A stretch of 64,000 nt of DNA from assembly GCF_030019085.1 (NCBI RefSeq), contig NZ_JASEFJ010000001.1, positions 124,001-188,000 of the forward strand. The letters run 5' to 3'. The notes beneath the pieces are model-generated. The model did no database searches. It was not told the DNA's origin and was given only the letters and a program-made list of their open reading frames with translations. The position numbers and the translations under genes were made by a program. This DNA comes from Methanoculleus sp. Lineage in GTDB: Archaea; Halobacteriota; Methanomicrobia; Methanomicrobiales; Methanoculleaceae. Shown one piece after another: positions 36,560-45,400 of the stretch. How positions within the stretch are numbered: the first letter of the stretch is position 1; each line of letters starts with the position of its first letter.

Positions 36560-37198
36560 TCAGGAGTGTCTGATGGCTATGTCGCTCAAAACGTTGGCGG
36601 CGTCCTCACACTTATCGGTCGCTATCTCAAGGTTTTCGTAGACATCTTTGAGCTTGATGATGGTGATGGCATCCCCCGTTCGGAAGAGGTCCATGATAGC
36701 GTGACCTAGAACCGTATCCGCAACGTTTTCCAGGCGGTTCACCTCTATGCACCGTTCCTCGATCTGGCTGGGGTTCTTTATGTTACGGATGCTGTTTACA
36801 GCTCTCTCGATCTCAATGACACTGAGCTGGATCAGTTTTGCGAGCTCGATCATTGAGTTGTCGGTCGCGGTGATGCCATAACTGTACATCTGCTGCATTG
36901 TACCGTCGATGTAGTCCAGGATATCATCGAGCGCTGATGCAAGTCGGGAGATCTCTTCGGGTTCAAGCGGGGTGATAAAAGTCAGGTTCAGTTGCTCGTA
37001 GATCTGATGTGCGATCTCATCCCCCTCGTGCTCGATCTCTTTCATCGTGCGACACTGCTCTTTTATGTTCTCGATCTTCTCGAAATTTTCGATGAACTCG
37101 ACAAGCATATCAGCTGCAGAGACAACCGTCCGGGCCATCCTGTCGAAAAGATCAAAAAACACCTTATCCTGCGGAACCACCCACTCCTTGATCCCCAC
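36560..37198 (-). CDS. DUF47 (PhoU-like) protein partnered with PiT
   Basis: This all-helical protein of about 212 aa is of the PhoU-like DUF47 family. It shows LFDRMARTVVSAADMLVEF, MKEIEHEGDEIAHQIYEQLN with the E-x3-D metal-binding pattern, and SALDDILDYIDGTM. Such proteins accompany PiT transporters and probably modulate them. I chose a GTG start at 37198. A TTG at 37207 adds three residues. A duplicated CTATAT-containing 12-mer in the promoter (37206 and 37230) includes the likely TATA box. Confidence 0.88.
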   Translation of the reverse strand: MGIKEWVVPQDKVFFDLFDRMARTVVSAADMLVEFIENFEKIENIKEQCRTMKEIEHEGDEIAHQIYEQLNLTFITPLEPEEISRLASALDDILDYIDGTMQQMYSYGITATDNSMIELAKLIQLSVIEIERAVNSIRNIKNPSQIEERCIEVNRLENVADTVLGHAIMDLFRTGDAITIIKLKDVYENLEIATDKCEDAANVLSDIAIRHS

Positions 37199-37207
37199 AA
37201 TGATCAA

Positions 37208-37535
37208 TATAGCGTTTTTTCTTCAAGGCCTATATAGCGTTCGATCGGATCAGTTTAATCGGCGGAGGAGACGCTGAACAGTGCCAAACATCCTGGATTT
37301 CATAAATCAGTTTTACAACATATCTTGATACACCGTGACAACGCGGCGGGATTATGTACTTATGAGTTTTGCTATGTTTGCAATTATATCAGGGCAAATG
37401 GGAGTATCACCCCCTCTGGACCACGGTTACGAGATCGCTACAGGGACTCCCATCAAAGATCTGGTGGTGGACTCTCCTCTCCAGGACGCAGGAGGGGGTG
37501 TTGAACGTAAAAACTGGCAGGATGTATGGTCCTGC
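37208..37535. other. Gap between pit operon and DUF1894-like gene
   Basis: About 330 bases hold the divergently read pit promoter on the left. On the right is a G/A-rich stretch with GGGAGTATCACCCCCTCTGG near 37397 that resembles the core of the dispersed repeat. No gene is supported. Confidence 0.4.
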
Positions 37536-37907
37536 TCATGGAATCCTCTCCCCGACTTCAGTCGGAGTGGTTGATGCTGACCCCGGAACACCTTCTTCAT
37601 CCGGGGCGCTCTTTAGCATGCTGCGGATGTAGTTAAGGTCGTCCTCATCTGCCACGATCTCATAAAGTATGGTTCCCAGATTTGGACAACGTTTTGTAAA
37701 GGGCAGTAATATCCGTCCTTTTTTAACCTGTAGTCCCACAAGCATCGGTTCTTTCAGGAGCATCCGGATACCTTTGAAGACAAAACCCGGAGGTATCTCG
37801 TAGTACTCTTTGCAGTGTCGCTTGACGTAACTGTTTACCTCCTCCGGTGTCGCGTCCATGAGGAGCACCTTCCCACCGAGGCTGTTTACGCAACAGGATG
37901 GCATCAT
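37536..37907 (-). CDS. DUF1894-like methanogen protein
   Basis: This 123-aa product has a central block EVNSYVKRHCKEYYEIPPGFVFKG, then VGLQVKKGRILLPFTKRCPNLGTIL. It follows the layout of the methanogen-specific DUF1894 family (a YEIPPG-type turn, then a GxxxPFTKxC strand). Function is unknown. The ATG at 37907 lies about 20-25 bases after a TATA-like TTCGTATAAAG, which favours it over the in-frame upstream start at 37988. The last 25 residues (SAPDEEGVPGSASTTPTE) look disordered. Confidence 0.6.
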   Translation of the reverse strand: MMPSCCVNSLGGKVLLMDATPEEVNSYVKRHCKEYYEIPPGFVFKGIRMLLKEPMLVGLQVKKGRILLPFTKRCPNLGTILYEIVADEDDLNYIRSMLKSAPDEEGVPGSASTTPTEVGERIP

Positions 37908-38024
37908 ATCCTGTTCGTCTTTATACGAATAAATACCTTGCCTTGTTCTGTTACCGTCACTGCGCGCACCAGGTGTTTTTAAGCCCATTCATAAGTTACC
38001 CGCCGGTCGACTTAATGCCTTAAG

Positions 38025-40682
38025 ATGCCAACCTATCTTAGCGTGGAGCACGAACCGGCGGTCAAAAAGGTCCTCTACTGGTGCGACCGGTGCAATGTTC
38101 CTCTCATCGGGCGCACCTGTGGCTGCAAGGCAAGTTCAAGAGAGGTAGCGTTGCTGCCACCGCATGATCTCCGGCCAGCGCTTGCGGCGGATATGGCCCT
38201 CATCAAACGCCTTCTTGCCGACCGATTTGGGGAGATACCTCTGCCGAGCGTTGTGCTGCTTAACAAGACCGGGGGAGTCGACAGGGCCGATCTTGTGATC
38301 GTGAACGGTGAGCGATTCGGGTGGCTCACGTTTGACCCCATCACACGACAATACAGCCTTGATATCGCGCCAGAAGCGATCGCCTGGATCCTCCCGCACG
38401 CAACCCGGGGTGTCGTTGACCTGGAGTCCGAGCCTGCCGTGCGCGCCCACAGGGGCCGTATCGGTGGGAAACGGTTTCCTCTCTCGACCCCCGTGAGAGA
38501 CGGGACGGTCATAGTCTCCTACAAAAACCGGTTCGGCACCGGGACGGTCAGGGACGGGCAGGTGCGGGTGAAGGAGCTCGTCTCTGTTGAGACGCGCGCC
38601 AGGCCTGACCCGGGATGGGATATAGTTATAGAGAGGAACCGATACCACTTGAAGAACCTGGAGCGTAACGCTGTTCGTACCATTAGAAAACACATGAACG
38701 ACCGGCCTTGCGTGAATGTCTCATTCTCCGGCGGCAAGGACAGCACCGCCGTCCTTCACCTCGCCAGAAAGGCCGGCGTGGAGAGGGCGTTCTTCATCGA
38801 TACCGGGCTCGAACTTCCGGAGACTGTTGAGTTTGCGGAGTCTCAGGGTGTCGAGATCATACGTAAGGGCGGCGATTTTTTCGAGGCCGTTGAGAAGGCC
38901 GGGCCACCAGCAAAAGATCGTCGCTGGTGCTGTAAACTCCTGAAGCTCCAGCCTTTGAAGATCTACCTGGCCGGGACGGGGCCATGTGTCACCATCCAGG
39001 GGAACCGCTGGTATGAGTCCTGGAACCGCGCCGATCTAGATGAAACCAGCCAGAACCCGGCTAACCCACTGCAGGTGAACGTCTCACCGATCCGGAACTG
39101 GCGCGCGCTTGAAGTCTTCCTCTACCTCTGGTGGCAGGGTGTTCCCCTAAACCCGCTATACGAAAAGGGACTTGAGCGGATTGGGTGTTACCTCTGTCCG
39201 GCGGTCCTGGAGAGCGAGTACGACACGCTAAGAGATTTGCATCCAGAACTTACGGGGCCGTGGGATGAATTCCTGGCCCGCTGGGCGGAGAGGAAAGGCC
39301 TGCCGGAGGCTTACTATCGCTGGGGGCTATGGCGGTGGCGGGCTCTGCCCCCGAAGATGCGGGAGGTCTGCAAGGAACACGGCATCTCCCTCAAAGATGA
39401 CTTCACCCTGAAAGCGGCCCCGGTGAATGATGTGACAGATATGGCAGCAAAGAAGAGATCAGCAACCCTTGAACCGGCACCGCCGGCAGAGATTGAGTTT
39501 AATCCGGACGAGATCCGGCGAGATTTTCCGGTTCTGGGCGACATAATCTACCTGGACAATGCGGCGACTACGTTTTCGCCAAAACCGGTCGTGGATGCGC
39601 TCGTCGAATTTGAGTACAATTACAGGGCAAATGTCGGCCGGGGCGTCCACAGGCTGACGCAGATAGCGACACAGCGTTACTGGCATGCTCACGAGAAGGT
39701 GGCCCGTTTTATCGGCGGCGAGGCGGGGGTCACGGTATTTACGAAGAACACCACTGAGGCTATCAACATGGTGGCGCAGGGTCTCTCCTGGAGATCGGGC
39801 GACCGTGTGGTGACCACCATCCTTGAGCACCATTCAAACCTCCTTCCCTGGAGGGCGCTTGCAAACCGTGGAGTTGCGCTCGATCTGATCGAGATCGATG
39901 CTGACTACGCACCAGATCTTACCGCGCTTGAGGAGAGCCTCTCCGGCGGCAGTGTCAGGCTCGTTGCTGTGACACACGCCTCAAACGCCCTTGGGGTTGT
40001 GACGCCTGTACCGGAGATCGCGCGGCTTTGCCGGGAGTACGGTGCGCTACTCCTGGTGGATGGGGCGCAGTCGCTCCCGCACATTCCGGTCGACGTCTCA
40101 ACATTGGATTGCGACTTCCTCTGTTTCTCGGGGCACAAGATCTTCGGGCCGACCGGTACCGGTGTCCTCTGGATGCGTTCAGCGCTTATCGAGCCACTGG
40201 TTCTCGGTGGCGGGATGGTCGCGAGCGTGACATCGGATGGTTACGTCCCGGCGGAGGGGTACCTCCGCTACGAGGCGGGGACGCCGAACATTGGCGGTGG
40301 TATTGCGCTCGGCGTCGCTGTGGACTACCTTTCGGCGATAGGGATGGATCGAATCCATAGACACGAAGAACGTCTTACCGCGCGGCTGATCGAGGGTCTC
40401 TCTGCGATTGATGGGGTCAGGGTCTATGCAGGGAAAAGACCCGATGCCCGGATAGGGGTCGTCTCGTTCACTATCGACGAAGTTCACCCACAGGAGGCCG
40501 CGCAGATGCTTGATGAGGAAGCGGACATCATGGTGCGCTCGGGGCACCACTGCTGTCAACCGCTGATGGATTACCTTGGACTCCCGGAGGGGACTGTTAG
40601 GGCGAGCATGGCAGCCTTCACCACAGAGCAGGAGATCGAGTTGCTCATTGCGACAGTCGCCGAGATCAGCAGGGGACGGTAG
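38025..40682 (+). CDS. Fusion of a PAPS-reductase-like protein and a cysteine desulfurase
   Basis: This 885-aa polypeptide has two halves. Residues 1-40 form a zinc ribbon (Cys20, 23, 32, 34). A PUA-like segment follows (about 120-200), then a PP-loop domain with SFSGGKDST (about 232-240). The cysteines in RWCCKLLKL, and C...C in GCYLCPAVLESEY, complete the archaeal PAPS-reductase-like part. From about residue 486 a SufS-type desulfurase begins (DFPVLGDIIYLDNAATTFSPK), with PLP lysine near 702 in SGHKIFGPTG and catalytic cysteine at 843-844 in RSGHHCCQPL. It could generate persulfide from cysteine and use it on an adenylated substrate, perhaps RNA. The function is inferred. The junction has no stop. 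Confidence 0.9.
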   Translation: MPTYLSVEHEPAVKKVLYWCDRCNVPLIGRTCGCKASSREVALLPPHDLRPALAADMALIKRLLADRFGEIPLPSVVLLNKTGGVDRADLVIVNGERFGWLTFDPITRQYSLDIAPEAIAWILPHATRGVVDLESEPAVRAHRGRIGGKRFPLSTPVRDGTVIVSYKNRFGTGTVRDGQVRVKELVSVETRARPDPGWDIVIERNRYHLKNLERNAVRTIRKHMNDRPCVNVSFSGGKDSTAVLHLARKAGVERAFFIDTGLELPETVEFAESQGVEIIRKGGDFFEAVEKAGPPAKDRRWCCKLLKLQPLKIYLAGTGPCVTIQGNRWYESWNRADLDETSQNPANPLQVNVSPIRNWRALEVFLYLWWQGVPLNPLYEKGLERIGCYLCPAVLESEYDTLRDLHPELTGPWDEFLARWAERKGLPEAYYRWGLWRWRALPPKMREVCKEHGISLKDDFTLKAAPVNDVTDMAAKKRSATLEPAPPAEIEFNPDEIRRDFPVLGDIIYLDNAATTFSPKPVVDALVEFEYNYRANVGRGVHRLTQIATQRYWHAHEKVARFIGGEAGVTVFTKNTTEAINMVAQGLSWRSGDRVVTTILEHHSNLLPWRALANRGVALDLIEIDADYAPDLTALEESLSGGSVRLVAVTHASNALGVVTPVPEIARLCREYGALLLVDGAQSLPHIPVDVSTLDCDFLCFSGHKIFGPTGTGVLWMRSALIEPLVLGGGMVASVTSDGYVPAEGYLRYEAGTPNIGGGIALGVAVDYLSAIGMDRIHRHEERLTARLIEGLSAIDGVRVYAGKRPDARIGVVSFTIDEVHPQEAAQMLDEEADIMVRSGHHCCQPLMDYLGLPEGTVRASMAAFTTEQEIELLIATVAEISRGR

Positions 40683-41078
40683 AGCCAGATCCCAACACCA
40701 CCACGCTGTCTGCGTGGGTGGACATACCCTGGTACGAGCGGCAAAAATGGGGTTTCTTTTTGTCAGGCTGGGGATGAGTTGTGCCCTCTGCTGAAGGTGG
40801 ACAGCAGGGAGTGGTGATGATCAACGGGCGATTAACTTTCCCCCAGGCATGTAGAGAAATAAGGGGGGGAAACCTCCTATTAGCCGCAGGTGGGATTGTT
40901 TCCGGGATAGTTCACCGTATCCACTGCCCATGGGGGTGGTGGGGGTGCCACGAAAAGGACGGCGAAAGTAGGCAGGTCCTGTCATTTCAGGCCATATCAT
41001 CAGTCAGCCCCTCGCCTTCTGCGCAAACCCTCTATGCGGATCGTTTTTGGCGGATAGAGGTCTCCCACGCCGAGAACC
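40683..41078. other. Gap between the fusion gene and fdhD
   Basis: Nearly 400 bases with no supported gene. GTATCCACTGCCCATGGGGG (near 40917) preceded by TTCCGGGATAGTTCACC resembles parts of the dispersed repeat, in weak form. CCACGCTGTCTGCGTGG near 40702 is a possible hairpin after the fusion gene. Confidence 0.35.
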
Positions 41079-41810
41079 CTACCTCTTAACCCCTGAGATT
41101 CTCTCAGCGTGCGTAAAGACGGCCATCTCGGGGGTTCCCACAGACCCAACCAGGCAAAGGCCCCCTCCCCTCGCGACATCCACCGCAAGCGCGGTAGGCA
41201 GATCGGTGGAGACCAGCACAGGTATGCCCGCCGTCAGACATTTCCTGACCATCTCTGTGGTTACCGTGCCGGTGCTGAGCACGGTTATCTGTGATAAATC
41301 AAGACCATCACGCAGCCCATGACCGATCACCCGGTCAAGGGCGTTATGCCGGTCGAGGTCTTCAGCGCAGGTAATAACACGGCCGTCATCCATAAGCGCC
41401 ACCACATCTAGAGGGGATGAAGGCCGAAGTGCAGCGAGGGCGGCCTGGAGATCCGTGATGCTGACCGTAAGGTCTGAATCGATCGCTGGCAGTCGTTCTG
41501 TGTCGATATAGGAGACCGAACCGCCACACCCCGATAGAATGGTCTTTTTCACGCTGCCCCTCCTGAATGGGTTCTTTGTGAGAACGCTAATCCGGTTGTC
41601 CTCGATCCTGATCGACTCTATCTCATCCGCGCTCCTGACGATCTCCTCGGTATACAGGTAACCCGTGATGAAGTCTTGAAACCCGCCCGGGCTCAGGATC
41701 ACGGTTGTAAGGTGGCGACCGTTGACAAAGACCGCTACCGGTGTCTCCTCAACGACTTTCCGAACGACCCGTCTGCCGTCGATCGTGACACACTGCATCT
41801 CCCTGAACAT
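41079..41810 (-). CDS. fdhD: Formate dehydrogenase accessory sulfurtransferase FdhD
   Basis: FdhD moves sulfur from a cysteine desulfurase to the Mo/W-bis-MGD cofactor of formate dehydrogenase. The 243-aa product has LSPGGFQDFITGYLYTEEI, SGCGGSVS, DLDRHNALDRVIG and LVSTDLPTALAVDVARGGGL. Only the first cysteine of the CxxC found in E. coli is present (SGCGG), which is common outside proteobacteria. An internal ATG at 41798 is an alternative. The neighbouring fusion protein encodes a desulfurase, a possible sulfur donor. Confidence 0.93.
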   Translation of the reverse strand: MFREMQCVTIDGRRVVRKVVEETPVAVFVNGRHLTTVILSPGGFQDFITGYLYTEEIVRSADEIESIRIEDNRISVLTKNPFRRGSVKKTILSGCGGSVSYIDTERLPAIDSDLTVSITDLQAALAALRPSSPLDVVALMDDGRVITCAEDLDRHNALDRVIGHGLRDGLDLSQITVLSTGTVTTEMVRKCLTAGIPVLVSTDLPTALAVDVARGGGLCLVGSVGTPEMAVFTHAERISGVKR

Positions 41811-41865
41811 CTGGAACTCCCGGTTTAGCCGCCTGGGGTGAAGGCTGAAATGATTCTCCTGAATG

Positions 41866-42351
41866 TGACTCCTCCCCCAGCTGAAGTTGGGGGGGCATCC
41901 TGGGATATCATCCTTGATATTGCAGTCCCAATCTCATAATATTGATCGCCGCGTTCTAGTCACAGTTCGTGATCAACCTAAATTGCGGGGCAGGAATAAA
42001 AACGGTCAGAAAGCGTCTTTCTGACGATAATCCCACACATGGAAGACTGCTGCGATGTATTCCTGGGATTCACCAGGATCGCAGGAGAACCAGCCTCTTC
42101 CGCTTTGTTCTCTGTGATAGTGATGAACTGATTCTAGCCGACATCTGGAATGCTATTTGTCAGAAGGTGTTCTGTTTTGTGATAAGATTATTAGTTTCGT
42201 ATAACAAAACCGATTCGCCCTTAGTTTCATAAAGATTTTTTCGATACGCTAAAGTATCATTATAGCCTTCCCGACAGATATCTTGACTTTGCTCGACTTT
42301 TGAGGCCCGTCGTTTCGTCGGATAGAGTTGATTCTGATACGTTTTATGCAT
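41866..42351 (-). pseudogene. Internally deleted, decayed tnpB of an IS200/IS605-type element
   Basis: On the minus strand the first 60 codons read like a TnpB N-terminus (MHKTYQNQLYPTKRRASKVEQ...CREGYNDTLAYRKN). The middle (RuvC-I and II region) is missing. A C-terminal part follows from about 42160: SIPDVG*NQF, KAEEAG, VNPRNTSQQSSMCG, YSCP, then after a frame change CD*NAAINIMRLGLQ, the RuvC-III motif. Two in-frame TAG codons stand where Trp is usual or tolerated. A hairpin (41874-41893, TGAA loop) followed by GGAGGAGTCAC on the minus strand is a typical right end. The A/T content is higher than its surroundings. Confidence 0.88.
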
Positions 42352-42652
42352 TGTATAATAATGGTTGTTAGTGAACTAACCCGCGCCTCTCCATCTCGCG
42401 TCAACAACCCCGGGCCATGCGTGCGGTCAGTCCGGGGGGGCGAGACGCCAGGCTGACCGGAAAGGTCTACATTGATGCCGATGGTGCTCCCCTCGATGAA
42501 AGTCACCAGGGGACGCTCGACCTTTTCTCGGCCGGCGCTGCCGGTGGCGATGTATGGCGTGAGCAAGGAACCGGCCCCGGGTTTTCTGCATCGTTAGAGC
42601 CGATCCCTTCGACCACCCCCTCGACACCATAAAGGAGTCACAGGGTCAAGGG
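42352..42652. other. Left flank of the tnpB remnant and following gap
   Basis: GTTAGT-GA-ACTAAC (42367-42380) is a perfect inverted repeat just upstream of the tnpB start and may belong to the element's left end. After about 42400 the DNA is GC-rich again. A 71-codon frame (42417-42632) beginning MRAVSPGGRDARLTG has no family and no clear ribosome site, so I do not call it a gene. Confidence 0.35.
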
Positions 42653-43219
42653 GTGTCACAGGAAAGAATGCTTCTCGAACACCTGGTCTACTCGACGGCG
42701 ATCGCGATCGTCCTTGGCATGCTCTACTACATAAGGTATGTGGGTGAGGAGAGGAATCACGCCTGGATCATTGTTGCGAGCGCGTATCTGCCGGATCTCG
42801 ATATAGTCGCGGATGACCTGTTGCAGAGCATCGGGATCACGGTCATGATACACGGGAGCCCCATCACGCACGGCAACTTCCACAACGTAGGGGTCATGCT
42901 GGCGTATGCGGTCTTCGTCGCGCTCCTGCTCCACCCTGCCGGGGTTAGACTGGTTGACTCTTTCTTCTTTGCCGCTGCAGGCTTCGGGGCGCACCTCTTC
43001 GAGGACGCCCTTGTATACAAGAGAGGATATGCGCTATTCTGGCCGCTCTCCACTCAGCGCTACAGTATCGGGGCATTTGAGTATACTCGTGACTGGTATG
43101 GAGTCGCGAATACTGAGGTCTTGATCGTCGGGGTCATTGCACTGCTCGGCGCTCTGTTGTTGTGGTGGGTGTGCGAGAAGAAGGGCTGGATCGGGGGTGG
43201 TGGAGGGATATCTGGATAG
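42653..43219 (+). CDS. YdjM-like membrane-bound metal-dependent hydrolase
   Basis: This 188-aa protein has four to five hydrophobic segments with histidine/aspartate pairs between them: ASAYLPDLDIVADD, SPITHGNFHN and GAHLFEDALVYKRG. The pattern (P-D-x-D, H-G-x-x-H, H-x-x-x-D) fits the DUF457/YdjM family of inner-membrane hydrolases related to phospholipase C-like zinc enzymes. The substrate is unknown. A GTG at 42653 follows AAAGGAG at about 15 bases. The ATG at 42668 is a good alternative. Confidence 0.72.
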   Translation: MSQERMLLEHLVYSTAIAIVLGMLYYIRYVGEERNHAWIIVASAYLPDLDIVADDLLQSIGITVMIHGSPITHGNFHNVGVMLAYAVFVALLLHPAGVRLVDSFFFAAAGFGAHLFEDALVYKRGYALFWPLSTQRYSIGAFEYTRDWYGVANTEVLIVGVIALLGALLLWWVCEKKGWIGGGGGISG

Positions 43220-43400
43220 GTGAAGATGGGGGTAGGTAGCCCATGAGACGAAGAGACAGGAATGGGAACGTCTTCACATCCCATGATCCTTGACCTTACG
43301 GCTCCTTTCCAGCCTGGATTTTCTTGAGCACCGCCCTACATCCTGCCCGCAGAACCCCCTGTAAGATCCTTTTTATTCCTATAAGCCCTCACCCTATGGT

Positions 43401-44471
43401 ATGATCCTCGAAGAGGTCGTCAACTTCACGGAAGAGCACGACGCGGCGGATTTTGTCGGTTTTCTGAAGAGCAAGGGCTGCCGCGCCAGAAGGGAGGTCC
43501 GGGGGTTCGCCAACGCCGATGAGGTGCTGGAGGGTTCGCTTGATGACCTGATAGCCTGTTTTGAGAAGGCTGCAGCACTGATTGAGGAAGAGGCTGAAGA
43601 AAAACCTGAAGAAGTGTCCGAAGAAGAGGCTTCAGAGGACGCCCTGTGGTTCCGGGAGAGAGCGGAGAGGTACCGGCGCCAGCGCGACCGGATCGTGGAA
43701 CTGCTGGAGGGGCATAAGCCTGGGGACACCCTCTACACCGAGGATGACCTCAAACGGTCGCAGGAGGAGTTGTTCACCAGGGCGGCGGAGAAGATCCAGG
43801 CATGGATTGATAAGAACAAGGACGCCAGCATGGAACTGGACGAAACGGTGCTGTTCGAGAGCATGATCGGTGACCATGATCTCCTTCCCGGAAAAGTTCC
43901 CCCCTTCATGCTTCATGCCATGCTGATGGCAAACGAGATCGTCGAGGAGACGCCCGAAGGCTACCGGCTGGTCAGGGAGATCCCCGCAGGGCAGATCGTG
44001 GCGGAGGTCTCGCCCGATAAAATGCCGGATATCGACACCGACCTTCTGGAGGAGTGCGGGCTGAAGATCAAGGCCGTCTACTGGATCGACCCTGTTTATC
44101 AGGTTATTATCGATCCCGCGGTTTACTTTGCCTGCGACCTGGACGAGGTGCTCGCCGCCCTTGAGGGCACAACGGTGGATATCGAATCCGTGGCCACCCT
44201 AGAAGAGAACCTCAGGGTGAAGGGTTTCATCATCGCGACACTCCTCGATGCGGTGATGCAGACACCAGGCATCTCGGTTGACGAACTTTCAGGCATTCTT
44301 AAGGTGGAGAGAGACGATGAGGATGGAAACTCCATGATGTTTGAGGTTGCCATCGACCGGCACACAACCTCAAACATCGTCGCCGAACTGCGCAAGCAGG
44401 GCATCCTTGCCGGGAGCGATCAGAAGGTTAAGATCGCGGGGACGCCCGCTGGCAGGAAGAAAAAGAGATAA
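43401..44471 (+). CDS. Unrecognised acidic 356-aa protein
   Basis: No family is recognised. The N-terminal 60 residues (ILEEVVNFTEEHDAADFVGFLKSKGCRA) look like a small alpha/beta domain. A very acidic linker follows (about 62-80, EEEAEEKPEEVSEEEAS). A charged helical stretch (about 82-140) and a mixed domain end with a winged-helix-like segment near 280-345 (LLDAVMQTPGISVDELSGIL ... NIVAELRKQGIL) and a basic tail (GRKKKR). It may be a cytoplasmic nucleic-acid-binding protein. The codon pattern and length support a real gene. It stands alone. Confidence 0.8.
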   Translation: MILEEVVNFTEEHDAADFVGFLKSKGCRARREVRGFANADEVLEGSLDDLIACFEKAAALIEEEAEEKPEEVSEEEASEDALWFRERAERYRRQRDRIVELLEGHKPGDTLYTEDDLKRSQEELFTRAAEKIQAWIDKNKDASMELDETVLFESMIGDHDLLPGKVPPFMLHAMLMANEIVEETPEGYRLVREIPAGQIVAEVSPDKMPDIDTDLLEECGLKIKAVYWIDPVYQVIIDPAVYFACDLDEVLAALEGTTVDIESVATLEENLRVKGFIIATLLDAVMQTPGISVDELSGILKVERDDEDGNSMMFEVAIDRHTTSNIVAELRKQGILAGSDQKVKIAGTPAGRKKKR

Positions 44472-44687
44472 GGCACCGGGAAAGGGAAGAGACGGGTTAC
44501 CGCTCTCATCTTTCCGCCATTCTACCCTGAAGATACACTGGTTTTCGGTTCTGGAGGCTGCCCTTAACCCCTGGTTCCATCTCCATAGGGTTCCTGCGGA
44601 GTTGCTGACCGTATTCCGATGACAACCCCCCACCCACCCGGCCGCTTTCTGGGGCTGCGGTGTGTGGGGCCTAGTGATAAGGCCCAC

Positions 44688-44812
44688 GGAGGCCGTGCAT
44701 GGGGGGGGTGGAAACGAGATATCGAGGGTATCGTAGAGGGTTTCACCGAGAAACCAGAAAGGTAGCCTCCTGGAGACCGTATCAACGGAAAAATCGCCTT
44801 CTCAGAAGGCAT
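44688..44812 (+). repeat. Dispersed intergenic repeat copy
   Basis: TGCATGGGGGGGGTGGAAAC, GTTTCACCGAGAAACCAGAA and ACCGTATCAACGGAAAAATC are aligned with the reverse of the 56.1-kb copy over about 110 bases. It lies in the 375-base gap between the 356-aa gene and the cupin gene. The rest of that gap (44472-44687) is C/G-rich with stems and holds no gene. Confidence 0.6.
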
Positions 44813-44846
44813 TCTCAGAAAAAGATTGGGTTCTGGTTTTTGAGGA

Positions 44847-45248
44847 TTATTCGGTCGTCTTTCCATCAAAGTGCTCGTTGTCGGCCATGGCCTCCTCACG
44901 AGTCCTGTGCACGACCCCATCGCGGTGCTCAGGCGGTGAGTATATCGTGTAGAGCTTGAGTGGAGCCTTCTTTGAGGTGTTGATCACGTTGTGGTTCGCG
45001 CCGTTTGGTACAACCACAGCGCTCCCGTCCTTTACCTGGTGCTCAACACCATCGATCACGACTACGCCCTCACCCTCTTCGAACCGGAAGAACTGATCGA
45101 CGTCCTCGTGCACCTCCGCACCGATCTCCTCGCCGGGTTTGAGGCACATCAGCACAACCTGACTGTGGTTCCCTGTATACAGAACCCGGCGGAAGTAGGT
45201 GTTCTTCTTCGTCTCGGACTCTATATCAGTTACAAATCCTTTCTTCAT
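44847..45248 (-). CDS. Cupin-domain protein
   Basis: This 133-aa protein is a single cupin barrel. The first metal motif is GEEIGAEVHEDVDQFFRFEEGEG (G-x5-H-x-H type with one position as E, x3-4-E, x6-G). The second is VVVPNGANHNVINTS (P-G-x2-H-x3-N). It is probably a small metal-binding enzyme or sensor. The reaction cannot be inferred. It appears monocistronic. A spaced inverted repeat sits between its TATA box and the start codon. Confidence 0.85.
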   Translation of the reverse strand: MKKGFVTDIESETKKNTYFRRVLYTGNHSQVVLMCLKPGEEIGAEVHEDVDQFFRFEEGEGVVVIDGVEHQVKDGSAVVVPNGANHNVINTSKKAPLKLYTIYSPPEHRDGVVHRTREEAMADNEHFDGKTTE

Positions 45249-45265
45249 TGCACAACCCCCTGAGT

Positions 45266-45285
45266 GTTATCGATAAACTGATAAC
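45266..45285 (-). promoter_or_regulatory. Inverted repeat upstream of the cupin gene
   Basis: GTTATC-N8-GATAAC is a perfect six-base inverted repeat between the TATA-like CATATAAG (about 45290-45297, minus strand) and the start codon. It is a likely operator. Confidence 0.45.
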
Positions 45286-45400
45286 ATTAATCTTATATGG
45301 AACTGCTGATACTTAACATTTGAGCCTTTTTATCGTCGTGACCCTCACGAAACCTTCTTTGGCACTGAGTATAGACCTTGAAGCGATATATCCCTGCACC

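Noticed and set aside
42417-42632. 71-codon frame next to the tnpB remnant
   Set aside because: No ribosome site or family. The overlapping minus-strand frames are equally long in this GC-rich stretch, so it is probably chance.
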